This document shows positions 11,720 through 22,311 of a stretch of 64,000 nucleotides of DNA, piece after piece. The DNA comes from Powellomyces hirtus (Eukaryota; Chytridiomycota; Chytridiomycetes; Spizellomycetales; Powellomycetaceae), in the NCBI GenBank assembly GCA_025526995.1, contig JAHLKG010000009.1, forward strand, positions 930,001 to 994,000, given 5' to 3'. The stretch's first letter is position 1. Each line of letters begins with the position of its first letter. The notes under the pieces are model-generated. The model worked only from the letters and a program-made list of their open reading frames with translations. It did not search any database and was not told the DNA's origin. Both the position numbers and the translations under genes were made by a program.

Positions 11720-13190
11720 ATGAACGGAATTGTCTCAACCCAGCTGCACGAGCACACCGTCAAGTACCTCGCAACCTCTGTGGGCATGTATTCTTTCTTG
11801 TCTGCACATCGCGTCTTGTATTTCAGTCACGGCATTCTAACCTCCCCATCTCTTGTCTTTTGACAGGTCGTGATCGTATCCACAGGTACAAATAACCGAT
11901 TATTTCGGGTGCCAATGGAGAGAATCAAGACGCTGACCTGAGATTTTCATCCTGTTTCTCTGCGCGTCGTTCCGGCAGATTTGTCCAATACTTCTGTCGT
12001 TTCCTTGTGTGGCATGGACAGAAGCATGGCTACGAAAAGGACACGCTTGCCCGTCTTAGCAACCTCATGAGTTCCCTCGGCCAGACTAGAAAACGTAAGC
12101 TTCATGCGGATGTGAAGATGTGAGGTAGAGGACGATGACGAGAAAGGAGGCAGGAGCGTACCCTAAGACGATGGCTGCTTGTGGCGTGAAGAACAGAGTG
12201 CACGGTTGATGATGTGTGCCAGAATGCTGGCGAGTGAAAGAAATGAACCCCCCGGCTGTGAAAGGCGCTCATCCGAGCGTCGGTGCCCATGATCTAATCC
12301 AGAAAGCCTCGATTGATTGGAGAACATGATCATGCCTGTTCTTGGGCAACCGTAGTGCATTGCTGTTCTTTGGATCATTTGCCCTGTAATTTTTGGACCC
12401 AAGGAGGTTCTGCATTCTCACCATTCTGTCTCCCAATAGTCATGCGAATTGGACGTCAGATCGAGTTCGCGCGCACCATACAGAAGGCTGCGCTCTTAAA
12501 GGACGACGTTGCACGAATCACCCTTACCGTCAAGCAGGTGTTCCTTGCCATCTGGCTCATGCACGACTCGTGCCAATGGGTATGATTTTGCCCCCCTTTG
12601 CCCTCACATGATGCGTTGGACATGCATCATCGAACATCTTTCATTTCCAGGCCAACACCGCTGGTGTTGTCAAGTTTGACAACATCAAAGAAATCTCGAG
12701 ACGTGGACAAAAGGCGTGGCTGGTTGCCTTGATCGCGTCCCTTCTCGGAAACGTGCACAAGCTTCGTCTAAACGGTCAACGCATCGAACAGGAGACCAAA
12801 CTTGCCCGTGCCGCTGCCGGCAAGGGCGGCGACGCCGCGTCTGCAGCTATGGCCATAAAGAGCTTGCGCGCGTAAGTAGCTTGTACCCCCCAAGTGTTCT
12901 CTTGACGAACATAGAGTTTATCGTCTGACATTGAACATGTATAGTGAGCGCTCCAAGATCACCGTGGCCACCGTGCAGGACTCGTTGGACATGCTCATCC
13001 CCGCTTCCGGCCTCGAGATTGTCAAGATCGAGACTGGCATTGTGGGCTTGATTGGCGCGTTCACCTCTGTTCTCGGAGCTGGTAAGTGGACGCTGGAAAT
13101 GCGTCAGTTTTGGCGCTCCTTCCTGAATACTGACTATCATTTGTGCGTCTTCACGCGCTTACAGTCACCCACTGGAACAGCTTGAAGTAG
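11720..13190 (+). CDS. PEX11: Peroxisomal membrane protein PEX11
   Basis: Seven exons give 240 residues, the usual PEX11 length: 11720-11783, 11867-11885, 11979-12094, 12440-12579, 12651-12871, 12945-13081 and 13165-13190. The start MNGIVSTQLHEHTVKYLATSVG and the following GRDRIHRFVQYFCRFLVW match the PEX11 amphipathic N-terminal region. Later blocks include LMRIGRQIEFA, IWLMHDSCQW, FDNIKEISRRGQKAWL and a hydrophobic C-terminal GIVGLIGAFTSVLGA. PEX11 inserts into the peroxisomal membrane and promotes elongation and division. Two oddities: exon 2 is 19 bases, and intron 1 must start with GC (GCATGT) to keep the family sequence. Intron 3 is 345 bases, much longer than its neighbours. Confidence 0.92.
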
Positions 13191-13874
13191 AGCCTCAACC
13201 GCTACCTCGCGCGGTAGTCTTCGTCATGATACCTCATGTTGCTGGACCCGAAATCATGCTTTTGTATATCACAATGGATTTGTTGAAAACCCGGACTTGG
13301 CCTATCTGCATTTTACAACGCCATGCCGTTTCCTGAGACTCTCGCGTAGAGCAACAAAGCCCACCATCACCCCGGGAACTTCAGCCCTTGCGAGCGGTCG
13401 GTGGGATAGAGAGTTTCGCAGAAGTCCTCGATTTCTTTCCGGAAGATGAGGACGACGGATTCAGGCGAAGCCATACTTGCTCAAGAGTGATGAGGGTTGT
13501 GTCGGGTCGAACTTCGTATTCTTGCGCAGAATGTCCTGCAAAGCTGCGGCGCTCGCGGCTTCCTGCTTCTGCTGATCGTAGATTGGTTGCGAGGAGCTTT
13601 GGGGCATTGCGTCGGGGAAGCGGTGGCGGCAATGGGGGGGCCAGTGCTGGGTGTCTATATCTAAGCACACAAAAATATCAGCACTGCGTCCCCAAGCGAG
13701 CGTACGGCAATACCGGTAAGCGCAGGGGTGGCGATCAAATCAACTTCCTACTTGTGTTCTTTGATTCGAACCATTCATAAAGTTGAAGTGAGCGTCAGAT
13801 CGTTCGAAACGGTCGAGTTAGCGCACATCATCGCAACGGCCATACTATAGAAACATGTTGAACACCTAGATGGG
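13191..13874. other. Mostly intergenic; 3' flank of PEX11 with one small candidate ORF
   Basis: Apart from the 48-codon minus-strand candidate listed separately, I see no gene. C/G-rich stretches near 13615-13655 and short random ORFs account for the rest. Confidence 0.3.
13461..13607 (-). CDS. Possible 48-residue protein or 3' exon
   Basis: A minus-strand ORF from ATG 13607 to TGA 13461 encodes a hydrophilic, Ala/Gln-rich helix-like peptide with the ending SLLSKYGFA. Composition is more protein-like than the overlapping frames, and the frame stays open upstream to an AG acceptor-like site near 13650. It could be the last exon of a small gene whose 5' part I cannot place. No family recognised. 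Confidence 0.3.
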   Translation of the reverse strand: MPQSSSQPIYDQQKQEAASAAALQDILRKNTKFDPTQPSSLLSKYGFA

Positions 13875-14622
13875 ATGGGTCCGCGATGGCAGTTCTCTGC
13901 TTGCTTAACGGTAGAGAGAGCGACTCTATGGACGAATGCGCTTCAGAACCCCGAAAGGGAGATACGCAAGGATATTTTGCCACGTCTCCGTCCTACCGCC
14001 CATTTGTTTGCATTGCAACTATTGATGAGACCAAAAGCCATAAAGGGTGCCATACTAGTCCCCCACCTAACGCCCAACAGACAGAACGCAAGACTGGAGT
14101 CCCAGAGTGCGGAGAGGGTTCTCAAATGGACACACGACCAACCCTGCAGCGGTGATCGACAAGAGATTGTATACATCATCAACGCAACCAATAACGTACA
14201 GCAAGTTAAAAGGCTTTTACACAAGTACCCAACGCTGATCTACTGGCGCGAATGCTGCTTGGACAGCGAACGGACAGACTACTGCATTGTCAGCCTACCG
14301 TACGAGGCTGGGATGTCACGATTGAATAGTAACACGGCTTTTCATACGGCCATCACGCAAGACGATCGACACCTCCTCACTGCGATTCATCAAGGGGAAC
14401 TTCTTTGAGATGGAACCAGATATCGTATCTGCTCGTCGGTTTGCGAATGAGCCGGTCAGTCCAAGATACATTTGGAAAAGTGCCCTACTCTATCTTGACT
14501 TGTTCAATAGAGCCGAGTTCCGGCTGACCTCACGATATCAGAGGTCGGCTGTCCTCGAAACATTAGCGGAGCTGGGATGCCCGGGTGTAGTGTGTGCGCC
14601 TCATGTGTGTGAGACGCTGTAG
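13875..14622 (+). pseudogene. Pair of overlapping open frames, possible broken gene
   Basis: A 177-codon frame (13875-14408) is followed, shifted by one frame, by another ending at 14622. The second frame is already open across the first stop (reading ...KGNFFEMEPD...). This looks like one reading frame broken by an indel. Parts of the first frame (VQQVKRLLHKYP, NTAFHTAITQDDRHLL) faintly resemble ankyrin repeats, but not well enough to call. It sits beside a retroelement fossil in a gene-poor stretch. Confidence 0.25.
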
Positions 14623-14916
14623 AACATAGAACATGCCAGACATACCTTATCATCAATCACTGCCTGTTGCTATTTGTCGTCCACTGGAAGTTATGATAGA
14701 GAAGATATAGCATCACATTCATCGCATCCTATTCTACCCATCCTGCTATCTTTGCTACGCGCAGCACTATGACTAGGCATCCCACAATGGTCCACCCGTA
14801 TCCGGTTTCCACGTCTTCGCCACGACCACATCTCGCCGTCTAATTCGCTTCGCATGCTCTCGCGCTTTTACCCATTCCTCTGCTTCTTGCCGAGCGATCT
14901 GGTGGGCTATGCATTT

Positions 14917-15281
14917 GACGTTGAGGTCTACTTCCCAAAGACGAAGAGTGAATCTACAGCAAAATTCATTCGCTACGTTGATAGTCAAACTCACAAGAGG
15001 GTTCGACGCCTCCATTTCTATCGAGGGCGGGAATTCGTCAATCACGACCTGAAGGAGTTCTTTCACACAAAGGAATCTGGTATGAGCTTACCGCTGCAAA
15101 TTCCCCACAGTCGAACAGTGTTGCTGAACGGTTTAATCTTACCCTTTTCAACACCATACGCTCTCCCGAGCACTCATACAGCATCCCGAAACAGCTCTGG
15201 ACTGAGCTCGTGGCCCGTACAATCTGGTGTTTGCATCGATGCCCTGGCACGGCCAACGCCTTGGAAGCTAACCAATGGTGA
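14917..15281 (+). mobile_element. Ty1/copia retrotransposon integrase fossil, frameshifted
   Basis: The + strand encodes the central part of a copia-type integrase in two frames. Frame one gives VYFPKTKSES, FIRYVDSQTHKRVRRL and GREFVNHDLKEFF. From 15081 a second frame gives YELTAANSPQSN, VAERFNLTLFNTIRS and PKQLWTELVAR, and ends at a TGA at 15279. These are the family's KTKSEA, RGGEFVNKELKEF, ELTAPYSPQQNG and VAERxNRTL blocks. The change in frame and the loss of the preceding gag/protease and following RT parts mark it as dead. I see no LTRs. The 294 bases before it (14623-14916) show nothing I can name. Confidence 0.75.
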
Positions 15282-16047
15282 AGCATCTGTCTGTCATTAA
15301 TGGTATCGAGATGATGGAACTCGGCTCGCTCCAAAAACTAGAGAGAACGCCTCCTCACATCCACTCTTTAGTGTTCCTACATATACCGTTAAATATCCTC
15401 AGATAAAGCTAGAGTACACCGATTGAGCATGCGCACAGATGAAAGCTGTTCTGCTGTTGAGGCTTCAGCCTTATTTTTGTGCAAAGTTCGGTAATTCAAA
15501 CTCTTCTGCATAATCTTCCCACTTCTGTACACCTATCGACAAACAAAGAAATTGATCATTCTACCACTCTGGCAGGTAAGGAGATCATCATTCAATAATA
15601 TCGAAAGAGAGTTCCCAAAATACTTTCGCATTGTTGAACTTTGGCGGCAAGTCGTTGTTGTGCTGCTCGGTGGGTGGGGCAAATAGTTGCATCCGGGAAC
15701 TGGGGCAACCTGAGAGTCAGAGGTTGTCAACCGCGTTGTGGGTACCTGATATCAACCCACGGCATTCTTTGGCCCTCATCGGAGCAGGTCCGACAATCCA
15801 TGATTTATCAACACCAAGTAGAATACCGTAGATTAAATGATATCGATAGCGAGGGACTCTATCATGGGGTTGTGCAGGATCGGTTTTTGGGTTCTTGTGC
15901 TACGCAATTGCTTACGAACGCAGCGTGCCGAAACTCCGCTTGCCAGCGGGCTGGGACAGGTAAAAAGTTTGCACCTCGGGATTAGAACAGCGCACAATTG
16001 TTAAGACAATAGAATAGCCCACTGTAACTGACGCAGCGATTCGCAAA
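15282..16047. other. Intergenic, upstream of the redox fusion gene
   Basis: About 770 bases with no recognised coding or RNA gene. Short ORFs near 15641-15985 have no family resemblance. The stretch probably holds decayed transposon DNA plus the promoter of the following gene (inference). Confidence 0.3.
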
Positions 16048-19000
16048 ATGGTGTGGACGAGCAGGGACTTGTCATTTTCAGTCCTAGCATACATTGGTGT
16101 GTTCGCGGCGGTCGTTCAAGGTCTATGTCCTTTCTAAGGCAACGAGGGAGTTCCCAAGAACGCAGCGAATCTTTGGCAATTCCCAAGTGCGAGCCATTCT
16201 TCTCTTGGCGCTCGGTCAAGACAAAACCTTCATAAGCGGGATGTGGAGACTGTGCAAACCCTCGATGGGACGTACAACAACTTGAAGGATCCGAAATTAG
16301 ATCACACAAATGGAGCCTTTTATATCAGGCGACATCCGGCAATGTATGCACCAAATACTGAATCAGGTATGTGGAGGGTGGAAAGTATGTCTGAGAAGCA
16401 GGTTTCTCCATTATCTCATCGTCCTGATTGTGTTGTCCAGAGCCCGGTGGTACTGCCCGTCCCAATGCTCGCAAAGTTTCGACCGATGTCTTCGGCTTCA
16501 ATCCGTACACTTACACCGACAAAGCAGCCTCGGATATGCTTCCATTATGGGGCCTATATCTGCACATTGACATTACCGGTCCTTTACGGAACGAGTCGGA
16601 TCCATTCCCGATTCGCGTTCCCCAGAACGACTCTGTGTTCGACCCAACAGGGAGAAACAACGTGACGATCCCGCTTATAAGATCGCAGTATACATCAGTG
16701 AATCCGAATACCGGGAAGGTTGAGCGCACGTTTCTGAATGGCTGTTCGAGCGTCATAGACGCCAGTGGGTTGTATGGTCAGGGCCATGAAAACTATGATC
16801 CGCGCAAGGGCGAAGCTGGACTGTTGAAATCGGAGTTTTATCCTGGGCTTGGTGAAGCACCGCCACTTATCGGCGGCAAATTTGGCTTTCCCTTTGATGT
16901 AGTGAACCTCGTACCGGTAGGGAACACAAGACATGAATTTGGAAGAGAAGTACACGCTGATCAGTTGCTTGCCCATTCTAGCATCTCACTGTCCAATTTA
17001 TCCTTCTCCTCCGCGAGCATAACCGACGAGCAAGGCTTATCCTCGCTGCCAACCCCACTTGGGACGATGAACAGATCTTTCAGAAAGCCCGTAGAATGGT
17101 CATCGCGTTGGTACAACGCATCACCATGAACTACTACTTTTCCATGCGTCTCGGGAAAGCACCACCTCCCTATACGGGCTACGATCCCACCGTCAACCTC
17201 GGCATCGATCTCGCCTTCAATATCGTTGGGTTACGATACGGTCACAGCACCATCAACTCGATGATATACCGCATGGATGAAAAGGGCCACCCACATCGCA
17301 AGGGGCATTTAATTTTGGAAGAAGTGTTTTTGGAGAACAACGTCGCGACATTACTTGAAGACGGAATCGAGTCCATCATTCGCGGGTTTTCTACCCAGCC
17401 CGAGCAGAAAGCGGATGCGCGTTACGTGCCGGTTGTAAGAGAAAGCATGCCGCTTGCTACGCTCCCTGAAAGATACGATCTCGTCGCCATCAGCATTCAA
17501 AGGTAAGAGCCCGGTCAACGAAACACCAAAGCCGGATGGAGGCACAATGGCACATCAGCAGCACTCTAACCTTGTTGCTCTGGATCTGTTAAGAGGACGC
17601 GAAGTAGGCCTAGCAGACTATAACACCCTACGGAAAGCGTACAACCTGACGGCTGTCACCAGCTGGAGTGAAATCTCGAGCGACATGAAGGTCATAAATG
17701 CATGGCCAAACTGTATCCGGACATGAACAATGTCGATGCGTATGTTGGTAAAGACCCTGCTCATTTCCTTGGTGGCCTTGGACATGTTGAATACTAGATT
17801 GAATCACCATGTCCCCCTATATTTCACTTTCCCAGGTGCCATCGTAGAAAATCAGGAAAATGGTTCCTCGCTGGGCCCATTATCGACGGCAATCTTGGAA
17901 GAGCAGCTGCTCCGACTCCGCAACGGCGACCGCTTCTGGTACGAGAACCCGGGGATTCTGACATCCGAAGAGATGCTTGAAATCAAAATGGATGGGAACT
18001 GGGGTATGCTGGTGAAGCACAACACCAACATTACGGTGTTCCCCGAGAATCCATTTGCGATCAGCATTCCAGACTATACACTCGGTGCTGCCGAGTTGGA
18101 GGACACTGCTTCTGCCTGAGAAGGCAACTCGGTCACGATACCGGATATTATGAAGCTGTCGTGGGAAATTGTGGATGCCAATATCCGCTTCGTGGTGGAG
18201 ACAAACAGCGAGCGATGGGTCGGCTTTGGCTTTGGCAAGGATATGTTGCCAGCTGATATCATGTTGTTCAGACACGACTCTGAGAGCGGTGATTGGATTT
18301 GTCAGGACTCGTATAGGTATAAATACTGTGCGTGAAATATCGCACACCAAGCCCGCACGCATGTCCTAAACATTTAGTGTGGGGAAATCTGTCTTTTCTG
18401 CGCATCAGCAAGGACCTCGCGGTACCTCAGCCAGACACTGCATACGGAGGCACCAACGACGCACAGTCCTTCTCTGTGCTGACTTCCAAAACCTACACGC
18501 ACAGCTTCACAGTAACACGGGCGAAGAACACAGGGGACAGTCATGACGTTGCAATCACCGATATGGACATGCCGATGATTTTTGCCGCTGGCTCATCCAT
18601 CACTCCGGGCTATCACGGCGCGCTGAGCCGGGCGCATGCGGTCGTCAATTTTGTCACAGGGGCGGTGACGGTGCCTGATTCTACAACCAAACGCTTGTTC
18701 AAACTGAATATCTTTCACGGGTAAGCCCCTGCCTGGGTTGAGTGTTGTAAAACCGACTACCATTGACTCGGTCTGGTTTAGTGTGACAATGTATGCTGGG
18801 TTCGGTTTTATTTATCCAGGTGAGGCATTCTCATGAACGTTCAAGAAATCATTGATCGGCCACTGACTGCCATTACAACTCTGCAGTTGGTATTTATATT
18901 GCGCGCTACTGGAAAAACGGAGGGAGCTGGGTTGCGTACCACGCAGTGCTAATGACTGCTGTGACTACCGAGGTGAGCGGCGACTGGATCTGTCGTTCGG

Positions 19001-21460
19001 GAGCGCCTCGTCCCAAATACCGAACCCCCTTTGTCATTTCTAGATCCTATTTGCAGCCGTCCTGGGCGTTGTCGGGAGTCTTGGCCACATCGGGGCACCG
19101 CACACTCGATTCTTGGACTTTCCTTGACCTGTTTGGTTATAATTGTGACTTGGCTGGGAAGGTTCAGTAGCAACTGGGACACCCCCTTGACCATCAAGTA
19201 TAGTCGCTACATACGCCTGTGCCACTGGACGCTTGGCTACTCCGCATATTTCATTGGCCTTTTCCAGGGGTATCTTGGGGTGACCGATATTTCACGCGGG
19301 ACTACAGTGGGATGTAAGCGTTTTGCGTTCTGTTTGTTCGGATGTCGTGGCTGTATGTTGACACATGCATTTACTTTCATGCTTTATCAGGGCTTCGATG
19401 GCTCTACATCCTGAGCGTAGCCGTGACCCCCTTAACCCTACTGCTCCTTGCTTGGCGAAACAACCACCAGGCAAAAGTAAACGAAGCAAACGGCGATAAC
19501 AGCAAAAGCACGTGCAAACAGAACGACACACTGCCCAAATTCGACTGGCATGAGGTTCACGACCGGGTCGAGGCGGGAGAAAAACTGTTCGTCGTCAAAA
19601 ACATCGTTTGTGCGTATCCCCTGCTGATGGCCTTCGACTTGTCTGCAAGAGACCTTTGCGTAATTTTGATAAATCTTGACTCTGTTTAGATGATGCGACG
19701 CCATTTCTCCAGAAACACCCTGGAGGAAGCAAACTTCTGAGCAACGTAGTGGGATTGGACGCAACGTACGTCTTCTACGGAAGGAGGCCGGTCAAGGGCG
19801 CAAAAGGAGGCAAACGCAAAGAAAACGAAGCGGCAAGTCCCATCTATCACGCGCATTCCCGACTGGCAATGTCCTTGCTGTTAAAACTCGCAGTCGCAGT
19901 GCTGGTCAGCGTCCGAAACGACTTTAACGACAACGACGACACAGATGCAGAAGAGGTCGACACAAACAACATTCTGAAAAGCAGCGTCATGCTCGACCAC
20001 TCGGATGTTGAGGCCTCTGCAGGGGCGAAAGGGATAGGGCAGCAGCTGCGTGGAATCTCGCGCGACCATCTTCAAAAAACGTCATTTAAACCGCGGACCG
20101 TCACAACTGCCCTCTCCGAGCTCGCATTTCGAGAGTACGAGGTCGCGACGCGGACGTGCGCCTCATCCACCGAGTCGCGTCGTCCTACTTTCAAAATCTC
20201 GTTTGACTTGCATCAAGCAGCAAACCTTGGCGATACGAGTCGTGCGCAACCAGTTGGCCGCAAGACTAACCTTGCGCAACTCGATATGTCGCCAGCGGAA
20301 GTTTTCATCGTTCCTGGGCAATGCGTGATTGTCCAGTACATCACTGATCAGGGGGAAGTCGTCACGCGGCAATACACTCCCTACAAATCACGCAATGTTG
20401 GCACCATCGACCTATACATTAAAATGACGGACGGGATGATGACGCGACATTTGAGAGAATGCAAAAGCCTTCGAACTCGAGGTCCCATCCAGCACGCACC
20501 CGATGCACTGAATCCCGCACGAAGAAACGGATGCTGGGGCTCGATTGGAATGATAGCCGGCGGATCAGGACTGACGCCTATGCTTTTGATCATAGACTAC
20601 CATCTCCGTTTCGCACCGCGAGGACCCGGAAGCGTGCGGCCAAACCTCAGTATGGCGCTGTTGAACATCAACCACTCGGACGTGGACGTGTTTGCCCAGG
20701 AGGACTTGAAGATTGCAGAACAGCGCTCGCAAGGCACGTTGACGATAACGAATCTGTATCACAATCTGGTTGGGCCAGGAACCTACAAGGGCCAAGTAGG
20801 CCGCGTCACCGCCGATCTGCTGAAAAAGGTTCTCCCGTCCAGCTCGACCACCGCAGCCTCCGGACCTGCCGCCACGGCTCTGAGCCCGACGATGGTGGGG
20901 GACAAGATCACCAGAATTCAGTCGCTGCAGATGGCAGCCGGTAGCGACGGTGGGAAGGGTATGGGCAGGAAACGCACCAGCGGGAGCGGCAGCGGCACAA
21001 GTGAAATGGGGTTCGCGGCGTCGCACAGGAGCAGCGTTGCATTGTTGCCAAAGACGCAGCAGCAGTCGCCAGCCGCGCAACGCAATATGGGTTACAGCGA
21101 GGTGAATCAGAACGTGAGTAAAGCATTTATTGACAGCCCGCTAGTCTCTGGAGCGAGCAGCCCCGGATCGTCTTCACCCGCCCCAAAGCACAATTACGCA
21201 CGTCGCGCCTTCGAGAGATTGTTGCCCGAAACTGGGAGCGAGACGGAAGACAGTTCGGACGATAACAATGAACCAGCTAAGAAAGCCACTGCGATTTTTG
21301 TTTGTGGGTGAGTTGCATCAGCTTTGCCCCGAGATCCCATATACAAAGTACATATAAATCTAACACACTAATTCATTTTAGCCCGCCTCCAATGCAAGCC
21401 GCAGTCCTTGAACTACTGCTATCCCTTAATTACGCCCCTGAGTCTATCATCATTCTGTAA
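16048..21460 (+). CDS. Haem peroxidase-DOMON-cytochrome b561-cytochrome b5-b5 reductase fusion
   Basis: Inferred exons are 16048-16120, 16166-16366, 16441-16949, 16982-17502, 17594-17747, 17836-18084, 18124-18316, 18409-18720, 18782-18819, 18887-18972, 19044-19313, 19391-19609, 19690-21307 and 21382-21460, about 1,507 residues. Residues 1-24 form a signal peptide. To ~570: animal-type haem peroxidase (distal LWGLYLHIDITGP, LLLREHNRRA, proximal GLRYGHS, IQRGREVGL, RNGDRFWYEN). ~570-735: DOMON (KLSWEI, WVGFGFGKDM, ADIMLF). ~735-900: b561-like core with histidines in FHGVTMY, YHAVLM, AHSILGL and CHWTLGYS. ~915-975: cytochrome b5 (KHPGG). ~1090-1507: FAD/NAD module (TRQYTPYKS, GMIAGGSGLTPM, VCGPPPM). 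As given, exons 5 and 11 each lack one base; introns of 32 and 39 bases are needed, the second removing an in-frame TGA (18117). Either assembly errors or a damaged allele. Confidence 0.78.
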
Positions 21461-22311
21461 ATTCCTTAGGGAGTTTCATTTCAAGCTTAAGAACTCGCAC
21501 TGAAATAAACTGACCGCTTCGATCTTCAGTGGTGCCTTGTTTCCCTTTTAACTCTCCTTCAACGTTAGTTTGTTCTTCTCGCATCAATGGTGCGCTGTGC
21601 AGGTGGAAACGCGTCATTTCGATGCCTCTCGAGGTATGGTATTACAGTCTCGTGCTCGACGAGAAAAAGTGAGCACATATTCATATGAAGACAATCGGAG
21701 GGAGGCTTGGCAGGAACAGTCGGAGGGCTCGGAAGCGTGACCTGGTTTCTTGCATGCTTTCATCTCGCGCATTTTCAGAAGAGCGGCCATGAACACCGTA
21801 AGAAATGAAGTCGGACACGTCGTAACTTAGCGATTTGTTTTATGCAGATCTTTTGCAGGCAAACCGATTGCCAGATGCACTCATATGAACACGTTTACCG
21901 CACATACCCATTTAGCCGTTCAAGGAAACAAAAAAAAACATCTTTGTGTTCATCCAGCCTCGAAAATAACTGTAGCTGAGGCATTTTGGCGAAAAGCCGT
22001 CTAGTAGCTCAGGGCTTACGCCAAATGTCACCACAGCCGGTTTCGTAGCCATCTATCTGAAGCTTCATTTAGGCCAAAATGGTCTGCATCCCGAACAACC
22101 AGTTCTCATTGACGACATTTGCAGATCCTGATTAGGCACATCCTTTACTCGCTCATGGCACATGATCCAGTGTTGGTGCTAACAAGTGCCAGTCCCTATC
22201 AAAGTGTTGAAAAGACGGAGCGGTTCTTCGGCAGTTCCTTTCAGCCAGAACGCGAGGCTCCCGCACCTGACCCTGCAAAATGTCTCCGAACTGCCAGAAC
22301 CCCAACACAAT
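21461..22311. other. Intergenic
   Basis: About 850 bases including a poly-A run near 21930. Open frames on both strands are short or overlap the next gene. No RNA gene recognised. Confidence 0.35.

Noticed and set aside
14773..15066. Minus-strand ORF of 97 codons over the copia fossil
   Set aside because: Its right part is antisense to clear integrase sequence. The left part looks protein-like but cannot be tied to a gene.
17454..17726. Alternative reading SPVNETPKPDGGTMA... NLVALDLLRGREVGL instead of an intron in the peroxidase domain
   Set aside because: It also meets the RGRE motif, but the canonical GTAAGA...CTAAC...TTAAG intron (17503-17593) gives the better family match YDLVAISIQRGRE. 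The alternative would need a frame change upstream.
19881..21126. Long minus-strand ORFs antisense to the reductase region
   Set aside because: Shadows of the 520-codon + strand frame, which carries FAD/NAD motifs.
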